From Seminavis robusta (taxonomy: Eukaryota > Bacillariophyta > Bacillariophyceae > Naviculales > Naviculaceae): a DNA stretch of 50,704 nucleotides. The translations under genes were made by a program, and so were the position numbers. Positions within the stretch are counted from its first letter, which is position 1. Each line of letters opens with the position of its first letter. The notes under the pieces were generated by a model. It did no database searches, was not told the DNA's origin, and was given only the letters and a program-made list of their open reading frames with translations. Location: contig CAICTM010000736.1 in NCBI GenBank assembly GCA_903772945.1, positions 1 through 50,704 of the forward strand, written 5' to 3'. This document shows, piece by piece, positions 19,901-31,349 of this stretch.

Positions 19901-21516
19901 GAAATGGCATAACAATAAAACTGGTTGACTAACGGCGAGGGTACCTATTGTATCATGGTTCGTTCAGATAGATGGACACAGCAATCAACCAGCGCGGCAG
20001 AAATGCATCCAACTAACAGACACTTGATTCACAGTGAGATTGTCAAACTGTCTCTTGCTGTCACCGTTGAGGTGGAAATCTACCTGCCAAGTTAGGCTGT
20101 TCCAAGCCCCAAGAAATCAAGCTGTTAACAATCTTTGTTTCAGTTGGAAATTTGCACTCCAGGAGGTTTTTCAAGCATTTTTGGTGCCATTAACTGCTCT
20201 TATCTGGACGTGGATTGTTGCTGTTGGTGCCATCTTGCCTATCCATGTGTTTTTGAAAGTTGTAGGTGTATTGCCACCAATCATCTTGTTTGCACCAGAG
20301 GCTTTTTCGCCAAGACTACAGTCTGTCTATCTTTGAGTTGCATTTGGTGGATACAGACAAATTGGCTTCTTCATGGCTGGAATTAGCTAGACTTTTGTGC
20401 TGGCTATTCGAAAGAGTCCTGAAAAGGCAAAAGTTAATTTGAGGAGATTCTCAATGATTTGTGGATGTCGCCAGGACCACGTTGACAACTGCGCTTATAT
20501 TGATGGCCTTGCCAATACTCCCTCAAGCTCCTCCATGTTCTCCTCAAGCGGTGCTGCCAAATTTGGATTACATAGCAGGCAGGATCCCACAGAGTACCGA
20601 TACAATGATCTTGTATTATTTCTCCCCACCAGCCAGGCTTGACTAACGTTCTTGGACGAACTCACATCATGGCAAACCTTGGGTGATCCCAGACACCTAA
20701 AATAAATTGGCTGTATGCTTCCCATAGGCTTGAATCCTCAAGGGCCATTCTATGAAACCAATCTCCATCCGTCCAGGGCCAGTTACAGTTTAGGTACGGG
20801 ACGTGGAGCTTGCTGGTGCCGGTAACCGGTTGATCTCACACTGTAACACCCCGTGCAGCCCAGCAGGTACCGTACGAATCTTCAACCTTCCAACACTCTT
20901 GCTGGCTTGTCTCTCTCCTGCTTCACGCAAGTTCCGGAACATTAGTTCTCGCCTGCTTTCAGTGGTTAAATCTGTTTATTAATAGGCCAATCAAATCCTA
21001 TGTGAAAGCCTTTGAGCTTGTGGCGTCTTTGTGACCATTGAAGAGAGCTGACTACTCCTCAGCTTGGACCGCGAATCATTACTATAGCTTGTTTTATTAT
21101 TTTTCTATGACTCGTTGTGCCCTTCTTGCTAGAGAGATACCATTCCCAAGTAGATCGTGAGAACATCAGCTGGACCAAAGGTCATCAAGAGTTCTTTTGA
21201 ACGCACTCTTTCACTCAAGCTTCCTGCTGGTTTCTTTCTTGTACGGTAGCTTGTACCGGTACGGTCCAAACATGAGTATGAGAAATATCTCATTATTAAG
21301 AAAGCAATCGAGTATCGTTTATTTACTCACACTGGCATGGATTGATAGATTCTGGAGGCTCAGTAAGAAAGGACCCAGCTGAGCAACAGCACGAGTGTTG
21401 TGGCTGTCTCAGCCAAGAAACTGCATCACGAGATGACTCTCGTCCTGCCACGAAAGTCACAAGGTTAGCTCCTGCAGACACTGTTGTTCTCAGAGATGTA
21501 CTATAGCTAGCCAGCT
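16948..21516. other. long intergenic stretch, repeat-rich, no intact gene
   Basis: No ORF here has coding character I can defend. Seen: a (CGCT) run at about 18073-18090; TACCGGTA-type palindromes near 17403, 17888, 18317, 19198 and 21249; GCTAGC palindromes near 18301 and 18331; and a 34/35-bp repeated segment (19873-19906 and 19971-20005, both with CAATCAACCAG...CAGAAATG). From 21967 to 22453, between the broken ORF and the next transporter, there is only another TACCGGTA tract near 21999. Distal promoter elements of the transporters may lie here but cannot be identified. Confidence 0.5.
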
Positions 21517-21966
21517 ATGAGCGGCAGCAAAGAAGAAACCCCACCTGTGGCCAAGAAGCCAATGTCAATGAAGAGTCCAAAGCAGCTCCCCCTGGGAGAC
21601 TTCCTTTGAATGATGAGGCTGAAGCCAATTATGAACTTCGTGTAGTTGCTTTGAGAAGAACTGGCATGCTGTTGACTTTGGATGGCTCGGACGGCCACAG
21701 GGATGCACAAAGCTCCTCCCAATTAAGGTTCCCCAATTGATGGACATGAGCCTAGTAGAGCCAGCAGCCCCCACTGAAGTCGTGACCTCTGAGCAACCAG
21801 ATGGGCCCTTTGAGTCTGTCGGTACAACAATTCACTTGGGCCAAGAGACGAGGCTCAAGGCGTAGGAGATGTAGTGACCCTGGTGGATGGAGAGGTGGAA
21901 GACATTACAGCAAGTGACCCAGAAGGCCAGGAAGTCTGGGAGGAGGTCCTTGCAGACCTTCAATAG
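21517..21966 (+). pseudogene. degraded coding stretch, function unknown
   Basis: The three plus frames hold successive coherent pieces: a start at 21517 with SGSKEETPPVAKKP, then ANYELRVVALRRTGMLLTLDG in a second frame, then MDMSLVEPAAPTEVVTSEQP, and finally GDVVTLVDGEVEDITASDPE running to a TAG at 21964-21966. Acidic, Pro/Glu/Ser-rich composition persists across the shifts, which suggests one former gene with indels, or unrecognised introns. No family recognised. Confidence 0.3.
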
Positions 21967-22453
21967 CTTTTTTAAAAGTACAATTGAAAAATCTATGTAC
22001 CGGTATGCTGAAATTGGATTGTTTTGTTAGAAATGAGTACCCTAGGAGATGGCTAAAATAGGAGAGGCTAAGAAATGGCAAGCAATATCCTAGCTTAATA
22101 TTTCTTATTACTAAGTTTGGAGTGTACGCAACTAATCAGGCCAGCTTCTCACTGTACAAGCGATGTCCACAAATAGCCTGTCGCGATAGAAAAAAGACTG
22201 CTTGAACGATGCAACGATGTGGCCCCAGCACTCGCGTTGATTGGGCCTTTACCATACCGTACCAACGAGGAATGATTCGATTCAATCAACTACAAAAAGC
22301 GACACCGCTACTTTTGTCATCTCCGGAGTTGTCGTTTTCCCAATACCCGATACTGATAGCCCGATACCCTTGCGACCATTCTGAAGTAGCCCATAGTCTA
22401 GCTAGAGTGTTGATTCTGATCCGCGCCCCTGTTGATTGTTTCTATCCTTCAAC

Positions 22454-24300
22454 ATGAGTGGAGTATTCGAAAGCTGTCTGGATTTGACTTCCCAAGGTGA
22501 TATGGAGGGCTTGCTGGAGTGTATCTCCAATACTCTGGAGTCGAGCCAGACGCTGACAACGAAGAATATGAATAGCTATTTGTTGGTACTGAGGTAGGTT
22601 TCAGAGTTGTTAGGCGAGATGTAGTAGTGGAACAGGTGTAGAACTAACAAGGTGGGTCTTTGTTTCCTTGTACCAGTGGGGCACTAGTCTTCTTCATGCA
22701 AGCAGGATTTGCCATGCTTTGTGCTGGATCTGTCCGAAGAAAGAATACACAGAACACAATGCTCAAAAATTTGCTAGATGCTTGTGGGGCGGCTGTGGCA
22801 TTCTTCTTTGTCGGCTATGCCTTCGCCTTTGGGGGAGATCGAGTATCTGGTGGAGGTCCAAGTGACCCAAATCGCACGGGGTCCACATTCCTAGGAGCGG
22901 AGCAATTTGTGGGGACTGGTGACATTGATCTTCCTTTCTACTTCTTTCAATATACATTCACAGCCGCATCTGTCACAATTGTTGCTGGCACTCTAGCGGA
23001 GCGTTGTCAAATGGCAGCGTACCTGTGCTACTCCTTCTTCCTCACTGGCTTCATCTACCCAGTGGTCGCTCATGCAGGCTGGTCCAACTACGGCTTCCTC
23101 TCGCCTGCAAACTCCAACCCTCTGCTGGGTATTGGCATGATTGACTTTTCGGGATCGGGGATTGTGCACCTCACAGGTGGGACTACAGCACTCTATGCAA
23201 CATATATCTTGGGTTCAAGACGTGGCCGCTTCTATGATGCCACAACTGGAAGGCCCCTTGATGTCCCCAAGCCCTTCCCTGGTCACTCAGTTTCTCTGCA
23301 GATGCTTGGCAGGTAAGTGGAAAGATACTGCATTTCACTCCGAGCTAGTTGACGAGGCTCACCATGATCTCTCTCCTGTTCTTGTAACTTCAGTTTCATC
23401 CTCTGGTTTGGGTGGTTTGGTTTCAACCCAGGAACCGCCCTGCTGTTGGTAGACAACCCCTATCAAGCTGAAATTGGGGCCCTCTGTGCTGTCAATACAT
23501 TTTTGGCCTCTTCTGCTGGCTGTATATCAGCTCTGGTCATCAAGATGTTCCTGCGACATCGACAAACTGGAGAGTTTTCCTTTGACCTAGTCGCAGCGAT
23601 GAACGGTGCTCTGACTGGTCTCGTTTCGGTAAGTTGACGTCTCCTCTCTAGCTTGGGAAGAAAGTATTGGTTGTTCACAATAACATTGCTGGCTCGCAAT
23701 TCCGCCTCCTTTTGAATTCGTCTCGTACCGCAGATCACCGCTGGTTGTGCCACGGTGGAGCCTTGGGCAGCCATCATCGTTGGACTGGTTGGAGGAGCAT
23801 TGTATCTAGGGGCCTCAGATCTGTTGATCAAGTGCAAAATTGATGACGCCGTCGATGCAGTCCCAGTGCATGGAGTTGGAGGGATCTGGGGTCTTTTGAG
23901 TGTTGGTTTGCTTTCAGCACCTGAACGTGTACGACAGGCGTATGGAACAAATGAACACCCTGGATTTTTCTATTCACTCTCAGAGGGACACAGTGATGCC
24001 AGCTTGCTGGGTTGCCAAGTGCTAGGCACGCTGTTCATCTGTGGCTGGACCCTCGTCACAATGCTGCCTTTCTTTCTATGGCTCAATTTTATGGGATGGT
24101 TTAGATGCGAATCAGTGCAGGAGTTGGTTGGTTTGGATATTGCTTATAACCTGGGCGCGAGCCACCATGGTGACGCATTCAAAGGGGAGGACGAAGATGT
24201 CAAGGAAGAGTATTTGGATGCTTATGAGCGTTACAGACAAACCATGCGGGATGGCCGCGCTGAGCCCAAGCCTGACGCCGGGACGGACAGCGATAGTTAG
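22454..24300 (+). CDS. AMT: ammonium transporter, tandem paralog A, 4 exons
   Basis: Exons 22454-22593, 22677-23312, 23394-23628 and 23734-24300 give 525 residues. The 83-, 81- and 105-bp introns are GT-AG and rejoin exactly. Amt family: [20 protein letters not shown] in the first core helix, then [20 protein letters not shown], the pore-histidine block [14 protein letters not shown] and the second histidine in DAVPVHGVGGIWGL. The cytosolic tail reads ELVGLDIAYNLGASHHGD and ends in an acidic Asp/Ser run. The tail lacks the HHRGAAY element kept by the minus-strand gene, so gating control may differ. It is about 1.2 kb upstream of paralog B, in the same orientation, sharing three intron positions with it. 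A strong hairpin begins four bases after the stop. Confidence 0.92.
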
Positions 24301-24303
24301 TGG

Positions 24304-24323
24304 GGGCGAGAGCATGCTCGCCC
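24304..24323 (+). other. stem-loop just after the stop of transporter A
   Basis: GGGCGAG (24304-24310) pairs with CTCGCCC (24317-24323) around AGCATG. It is transcribed as the first part of the 3' UTR. A hairpin in the same position follows the stop of paralog B. Confidence 0.5.
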
Positions 24324-25484
24324 AGCAAGCTAGCTACCAGTGATGCAAATCCGATTGGTTGGTTCCAGCAAACAACTTTATTAGATTCATACAAATTTTC
24401 CCCACGAAACAAACCGACAACTTTTATCGACAATATATTCTTTGGCCCTGAGCGATGACAAGAGATTCTTCGTCGCCGCTAAGGCATGGTTGAATCTGGG
24501 GTCCCGGACCCCTGCAATGAATGCTGGTATGGCCCCCCGACTCCATTGCCACTTTCCCTGTCCAAGTCCAGTGGTTAAAACGAAGGTAGCTAGCTAGTAG
24601 AGCGACCAACGATCAAGCCACAATTACAACTCAGATGTTGGGACTCCTCGGGTCCGATCTGCAGCATCCAAAATCTGCCGGGGGTCGTGAAGCACTTTTC
24701 CTCCCAAGGTAGGATTCTTTGGAGTTTGGAGGGACTAATGAGATAGCTGGCTTGCCCCCAAGAAGTGAGTTCACATTGCGGAAGCCACTCTTCGTTTGTC
24801 CCCCCCTTTCGTCTTCAGCAAAGAACCCCAGTTGATGGCCGAGCTTCCACGCCGTTGCTTCTTCTTTCCACTTTCCAGTGTTTTTCTGTTTTTCTTGACA
24901 GACGGTTCTGGCAACAACAGTATGCCATACTGTAAGAGGTGGGGTCACTCTCGCGATGACCGGTTTTTGCCAGTGTCCATTCGATTCGAATTCATGACAG
25001 TTCGTTTCTTACTGTGTTATGTCGCTGGGATATCGACTTCAAGAAGAGGGTTAACAACGAAGCCAGAGATTTACTGGGTGGCTCACTATGACACTTCGCG
25101 ATGAATCGAATCTGCTGCACAATGTTTTCGTGGATTATTGGGCTTTCTCCTATTTGTGACCATTATTGCGAGCTTCCCTCGCGTTGGCGGGAAGCTGAGG
25201 GCACAGGTGGTACCAGGTCTACACCTTTTCACCTGCAGACTGAGACTGGTACCTCTGTACATGCGCCAGACTGGTAGCTGGCAGCACGAAGGGCAACCAA
25301 AGAATCGAATCAACACGTTGTGCCTGGCAGTGCAAAGTGGTAGCTGTGCACTACTCATTGTCAACATACCATTATCAACCAAATCTTCCACCTTCAATCG
25401 CTCTCTCAAGCAAACAAAACGAAAAGCACCTTGCTACCGATACGTGAGGACTAGGTATTAGGATATCATCAGTAGACAGCAACC
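24324..25484. other. intergenic between tandem transporters
   Basis: About 1.16 kb holding the 3' flank of paralog A and the promoter region of paralog B. Seen: a GGGTCCCGGACCCC palindrome near 24500 and GCTAGC palindromes at about 24330 and 24590. No gene recognised. Confidence 0.5.
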
Positions 25485-27464
25485 ATGAGCGGCGCCGGGA
25501 TTTTCGAGGCTTGCCTTGACATCCATGAGCAAGGGGACATGGAGGGACTCATGCAGTGTGTGTCCGAAAAGCTAGAGAGCCAACAGAAAATCACTGCGTC
25601 CGGTCTGAATTCGTGGTTACTAGTGCTCAGGTACGAGTTGCTCTGGTCTGGTGTCACTTTGGGTAGGCAGGCTCTGCTCGTGATACCCCATTCGCTAACC
25701 TTGCAATCTCATATTCTGTTCGATGATGGGTTACACCCCCCTTGCTTAGTGGAGCACTAGTGTTCTTTATGCAGGCAGGATTTGCCATGCTTTGTGCTGG
25801 ATCTGTCCGAAGGAAGAATACGCAGAACACAATGCTTAAGAACTTGCTAGATGCTTGTGGGGCAGCTGTAGCCTTCTTCTGTGTGGGCTATGCCTTTGCC
25901 TTTGGAGGGGAAACCAATCCAAATGCAGACAAGAGCAAGACCACTTTCATTGTACGTATCCAAATCCGTCTCATGGAAAAAAGGGGCGAGTATTAGTATG
26001 CTGACCTGTACTTACTTACTCGTTACGTGCTTATGCGTCTGCGGCATTTTGACCACAGGGGACCGAGAACTTTTTTGGCCAAGGGGAACTCGACCTCGCC
26101 TTTTTCTTCTTCCAATACACCTTTTCCGCCGCCTCTGTCACAATTGTTGCTGGTACTCTGGCAGAGCGTTGCCAGATGGCGGCCTACCTGTGCTATAGTT
26201 TTGTCCTGACTGGATTTGTCTATCCTGTGGTGGCCCATGCAGCTTGGTCTTCCACAGGCTTCCTCTCCCCTGCAAACTCTGCCCCTCTCTTGAATATTGG
26301 ACTGGTAGACTTTTCTGGATCTGGTGTTGTTCACCTGACCGGTGGAACTACTGCACTTTTTGCGACCTACATTTTGGGGTCCAGAAGAGGTCGCTTCTAT
26401 GATGCAACAACTGGAAGACCGCTGGAAGTCCCTAAACCGTTCCCTGGCCATTCAGTATCCTTGCAAATTCTCGGAAGGTAAGATGGTTTGGTTGTGCAGT
26501 CCCTGAGGTTCTAGCTGGAGATTCTTACATGCTTGTCATTTCCCAACTCCCAGTTTCATTCTCTGGTTTGGATGGTTTGGTTTCAACCCAGGAACGGCTT
26601 TGTTGCTGGTTGACAATCCGTATCAAGCTGACATTGGAGCCCTTTGTGCTGTCAACACTTTTTTGGCGTCTTCTGCTGGATGTATGTCTGCTCTCTTTTT
26701 CAAGATGATGATGAATTACCGTTACAGCGGTGAATTTACATTTGACCTGGTGGCCGCAATGAATGGATCTTTGTCTGGTTTGGTTGCGGTACGTACGATG
26801 TGTAACGGTTTCACCCTGACACCGATCGATGAGTTCACCGCTAACGTTGGGACCTACTTGTCTTTTGCATCATCTACAGATTACAGCCGGATGTGCCACA
26901 TTGGAACCCTGGGCTGGTCTCCTCGTTGGTTTTGTTGCCGGCGCTCTATATTTGTGGGGATCTGACTTTTTGATTAAACTGAGGCTGGACGATGCAGTGG
27001 ATGCCATCCCTGTGCATGGTATCAACGGAATGTGGGGACTCATTTCAGTGGGTCTCTTGTCTGCACCAGAGCGCATGCGTCAAGCATATGGCACCAGTGA
27101 CTACCCAGGTTTCTTGTACTCATTGGGCAGGGGTGATGTTAGTGCCCACCTCTTGGGATGCCAAGTGCTAGGCATGCTCTTCATCTTTGGCTGGTGCCTC
27201 ATGATCATGCTTCCGTTTTTCTTGTGGCTCAACTTCATGGGCTGGTTCCGCTCCGAATCTGTGCAAGAGTTGGTTGGTTTGGATATCAGCTATGGTGGTG
27301 TTGGCGCCGCCCAGGGAATTCTTCAAGGCGGCGAGGAAGGAGAGGATGGCGTGAAGGAAGAATACCTTGATGCCTACGAAAAGTACCGTCAGAACATGCG
27401 CGAAAAGAGGATCAAGGATTCTGTTAACAACAGACCACAGAGCTCGGACGATGATGACTCTTAG
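25485..27464 (+). CDS. AMT: ammonium transporter, tandem paralog B, 5 exons
   Basis: Exons 25485-25630, 25750-25951, 26059-26477, 26554-26788 and 26880-27464 give 528 residues; introns of 119, 107, 76 and 91 bp are GT-AG. Amt-family signatures are [36 protein letters not shown] (first pore His) and [18 protein letters not shown] (second pore His). Three intron positions match paralog A exactly, and the 235-bp fourth exon has the same length as its counterpart there. The 107-bp intron 2, in the loop after the second core helix (after KSKTTFI), has no counterpart in A. The tail shares [14 protein letters not shown] with A and ends Asp/Ser-rich. Probably a tandem duplicate of A. Convergent with the CreA-like gene. 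Confidence 0.92.
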
Positions 27465-27493
27465 GTCGTTTCATTTGGAATCATTGAAACGAC
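27465..27493 (+). other. stem-loop directly after the stop of transporter B
   Basis: GTCGTTTCA (27465-27473) and TGAAACGAC (27485-27493) are perfect inverted copies with an 11-nt loop. The first base follows the TAG stop directly. The rest of the 323-bp gap to the CreA-like gene holds a GGTACCGGTACGA tract near 27508 and nothing else seen. Confidence 0.6.
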
Positions 27494-27787
27494 GGTAGGC
27501 GGTTTTGGGGTACCGGTACGATTGAGACACCTTCGGCGCATAGGTCTTGGTGTGTGCATTTTTGAGACATGAATTTTGCAATCATTTACATACAGTACAA
27601 TTTTCGAATATTGAAACATCGTAATCAACTTTTATTTTTGCTTGTAGCTACCGGAGACGAGGAAGGACTGGATTTTACTTCGCACTGTCTAGCAGCTCGC
27701 TAGGAAAGTAGATTGGTGTGTTTGTGCTTGGATGACTGGCTAGCTAGGCGGTAAAGAGAGGCACGAGGATTGCTCTCATGGCTGGAA

Positions 27788-29026
27788 CTATGGAGCCGCC
27801 ACCGCCGCTGCTGCCTGAGCCGACGCGACAGCATTGCTTCCAACCTCCTCCAAGCCGACGGCACATATAGAGCTCTTAAACCTCGATTTGTTGCTATCAT
27901 CATTTTTGTCGAGTCGAGTATTGAAAGAAACATATACCACGGTGTTCTTTTCCTTGTCATAGATTCGTTGGACCCGGAGGGATTTGAAGAGTAGCGATTT
28001 GGATTCTTTGAAGACCTCCTTTAGAAGAAGAGTGTATGGAACGTTGAGGACTGCTAACCAGGAGAACCATGATTCAATTCACACAATTTCAAGTCAACTG
28101 CATTGCACGGCACGCACCTCTCCCTCCTTCCCGACAACAATATTGTCGGCAACTTGGACAGGCCCAGTTTTGGCACAACCTACTGCTGCCGAACTTGGAT
28201 CGGAAAAGAAGCTAAAAGTTGCAAAAACGGACACGTCGTGAGGCTGGATGTGTCACGGATGAAAGTTTGGTAGGTAGGCAGGCGGGACAATCCAATGGGA
28301 AACTTACTCCTTCTGAAGCCTATTCATTCATTCGTCATTGTCAAAGCATCATCACAATTAATTGTGGAGAGAAGGGTGAGGCTGTGTTTGTTCCACGCCA
28401 ATGTTTCTCTCACTTCCCACCATTTTGGGTACGATACCTTTCTGTAAGAGGTCGTTGAAAGTTGGATACATAAAGTGTCACTCCTTTTACCTGCATTGAT
28501 TTTAAAGAGTGGAAAAGACAGGATAAGTCATGACCAGCACTTTGAAAGATTAGCTTCCAGGTGGTTCAAATTCACACTCACTTTGGGATCTTCAAAGGAC
28601 TCAATCTCCAGGGTATCCTGATGCCCAGAGCAAGTAAGTCAAAAAGGGTTCCGTGAGTAAAACATCTCCAACATCCAGAGCATGCATGCTCTGATATTCC
28701 GCCAGCAGTAATTGCCAGTTCATAAACAGTAAGTACGGTAGTACCTTGAACACCAATCCACTGCCTTTGAGTTCCCCAATAATCCTACTCTCTGCGGCCG
28801 ACGCCACCGGTGGCGTTACGGTTGGAAGTGGGCCACCTCCCAGCATTGTCGATCCCGCAATCATTCCAATGGCCAACGACTTGGCAATGACATTCCAGAG
28901 TGTGTCATTCTCATTTTTGGCGCAAGACGACAGGGCCGAAGGCTTGGGGGCCAGAGATCGAGGCGCGAACGCCGCGACGCTGAGCAAACAAAGCAACCCA
29001 GTGGCAACACGGAGAGTCATCATCAT
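27788..29026 (-). CDS. plastid-targeted CreA-family protein, 6 exons with a 12-nt micro-exon
   Basis: Exons 5' to 3': 29026-28745, 28617-28582, 28490-28438, 28319-28308, 28211-28118, 28018-27788; 235 residues. All five introns are GT-AG and every junction stays in frame. Assembled segments such as ELKGSGLVFKDTLEIESFED, PKVKGVTLYVSNF and FFSDPSSAAVGCAKTGPV match the CreA family, found in proteobacteria and in plant chloroplasts and of poorly known function. The N-terminus is a signal peptide ending SVAAFAPRS, the AFAP-type plastid presequence of diatoms. A second hydrophobic stretch with a VASAAE cleavage-like site suggests thylakoid-lumen sorting, which is inference. The tail beyond ICAVGLEEV is Ala-rich. 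Without splicing only the first exon would be seen, followed by a spurious extension. Confidence 0.88.
28308..28319 (-). other. 12-nt micro-exon of the CreA-like gene
   Basis: GCTTCAGAAGGA is bounded by an AG acceptor (ATAG) and a consensus GTAAGT donor. It completes the split codons on both sides (GAA AG|G CTT CAG AAG GA|C TTC), giving TERLQKDFF, the sequence expected in CreA proteins at this point. Leaving it out keeps the frame but removes four conserved residues. Confidence 0.85.
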
Positions 29027-29515
29027 TATTTGGCTTGTGGTTCGCAGTTATTTGGTCTAGCTAGAGCTGGCAATAAAGTGTGTACCTTGATGAGCAAAGT
29101 GGAGGATGATGGATGATGGTATCAAAGATCAGGATACCCTCTTGCTTGGGTTGGTTTGACACCTGTCAAAAATTTGTGAGGCCAGATCTATGACGTACCC
29201 CCAAATATTGGAAACGGTAGTCAAAGATAATGAGCTATTGGACTCCGAAAGATCGCCACAAAAGATCTTGGCTTGATGGTTGGAAGCAAGCGGAAGAAGC
29301 GGAATCGAATCTTTGAATCGAATCGAATCGAATCTTTGTATCCTACATGGCCACGGTCTGGGAATGTTCTGTTTACCCTGATCGACCAGACCAGAAGAGT
29401 TCATTATTCCTTTGGCGCCCAAACAGAGCCCAGGAGACTGGCTACGACCTGTAGCTAGCTAGCTAGTCGGGGTATCATAAACTACTACTAGTAGCTAGTC
29501 CTCGTTGATCATATC
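29027..29515. other. intergenic between divergent genes, with GAATC microsatellite
   Basis: The 489 bp between the divergent CreA-like and CRAL-TRIO/GOLD genes hold an interrupted (GAATC)n run at 29302-29334, and a (TAGC)n run at 29452-29466 close to the plus-strand start. The GAATC motif recurs near 30509, 32950 and 36600. Promoters of both genes must lie here, but no element is recognised. Confidence 0.5.
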
Positions 29516-31349
29516 ATGTCGTCGACCATGGAAGCAATTTCAGAGGATGACGAAGTGGAACCTTCTGTCTCGTGGTTTTGCTGCCTGTCCTATTCTTCTT
29601 CCGGCAAAAATACTACTACTAAGAATGGAGGAAATACCGCCAGAGCAATGCCTGAGGGTCACAAAGATAATGGCAGACCATCCATGGACAACAGACGGGG
29701 ACATTCAGTCTACGTTTCCGCTCGAGATTTTTTGGGAGAAGACGAGCTGGCCGCTCTCAAGGAATTTGAAGAAGCCGTTGTCATGGCCAATGGAGGGGAT
29801 GAATCCCTCTACTACGATGCCCTGGATCAAGATCACAACAACAACAACCAATCCGAGGAAATGCCCTACGCTCCCGCCCAAGTGGCCGATCCACGCCCGC
29901 GAGGATCACTCTCCATGGAAGACCCCAATTCCTTGTTGCTCAAGGAACTCACCAAACCACGGGTCAATGTGGCATTGGCCGGGTATCCGGGAAATTTAAC
30001 GCCACAAGAGCTAAACGCGTGTCAACAATTTCGAGCCGAACTCAAAAAACGAAAACGAGCCAGTCCGGAGGGGAGTATCTGGGAAGAAGTCGTTCGCATT
30101 TACAATCCCGTCGAAACCGAGCCATATGCACTCTGCCGGTTTTTGAGAGCACGACAATTCAACGTCGACAAGGTCATGGACATGATTGCCGACACTTTTG
30201 ATATCTGGAGGGAAGCACGGAAGCATGATTACTTTCCAGATCCCAACGAGGCACTAGGGGCGCCCGTCAATGTGTTGCTGTCGCAATTGCCCACCTTGTA
30301 CGCGGGGTGTGCCAAAAATGGGGCCCCCGTGGCATATGCCAAGGCACGGGATCTCAGTATCGAAGGCATTGAATGTGTGACAGAACTAAGTCGCATTGAA
30401 AAGTATGCGTGGTTTGCCATTTTACACAAATTCAAGGCACAAGTGGCCAGGGCACAACAAATGAATCCCAATGTGGTCAGGTGTGTACTACCGGTATGAT
30501 GTAGGAGAATGAATCGAATCGAATCACACGGTACGCTCATGTAGAGACTCAATTTGTTGCACACTTTTCCCTTTTACAATAATCCTCTTGGACAGATGCG
30601 AAGCGATTCAAGTAGTGGATTTGAAGGGGCTCAATGCGTCGGCACTCAACAAACGAACGTTGGAATGCTTGCAGAATCTGATCAACGTCAACAAGTGTTT
30701 TCCAGAGGTACGCAAACTATTGATACCTGCTTGATTGACTGCGGCACCATCGAACCAGACTCATCCACTCAAATTGACGCACGCACAGGTTCTCAACTCG
30801 ATGGTGATTCTGAATGCACCACGATTCTTTACGTTTGCCTGGCGAGTCATCAAAACCATGTTGGATCCACGAACGGCCAGCAAAGTGGTCATGTTTTCCA
30901 GCGAAAAGGAAGGGATTGAATGGATGATGGAACGCATCGACAAGAGCGAATTGTTGTCCGACTATGGAGGCACGGGAGACTCCTTTGAAGACGTCATGAA
31001 CAAACAAAATGTGGGGAGTGCAGCCAAACGACAAGTTGTCAAGCTGTTTAGTATTACGCAGCGGACGAATAATGCGTCCATGGCATTTTCCTTGACGACC
31101 GAGGAAACAGCCACGTTTACCGTGTACACCCGATCGGCAGTGGGTGCCGGGTTTGAGTTATGGAAGGGCGGGCAAAAAGTGGCCGACGCATCCGTGGATG
31201 GTTCCAAACTAAGAGGGTCAGAGGGCACTCCCGTGCCAATTCAGGGCATCCTCTTTACGGATGTACAAGGTCCAGGGGAATTTAGCATCAAATCCAAGGG
31301 AAAATCAGGGCAAACAGATCATTTCGTGGTGGCTGGTGAAGTGTTCTGA
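29516..31349 (+). CDS. CRAL-TRIO (Sec14) protein with GOLD-like C-terminal domain, 3 exons
   Basis: Exons 29516-30480, 30596-30707 and 30789-31349 give 545 residues; introns of 115 and 81 bp are GT-AG and rejoin in frame. After a long, poorly conserved N-terminal region come a CRAL-TRIO N segment (ALCRFLRARQFNVDKVMDMI, about residues 205-225) and the lipid-binding domain. Within that, AIQVVDLKGLNASALNKRT and FTFAWRVIKTMLDPRT correspond to the conserved core and the gate region. The last 110 residues form a beta-rich GOLD-type domain (ATFTVYTRSAVGAGFELWK). This is the patellin/SEC14L layout: phosphoinositide or lipophilic-ligand transfer between membranes. Residue WFCCLSYSS near the N-terminus could be lipidated (inference). 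Plausible cytosolic, membrane-associated protein. Confidence 0.85.

Noticed and set aside
28601..28744. Continuation of CreA exon 1 as a 141-codon single-exon protein
   Set aside because: The extension past ...GSGLVFK loses family similarity, while a GT donor at 28744 leads to exons that restore it.
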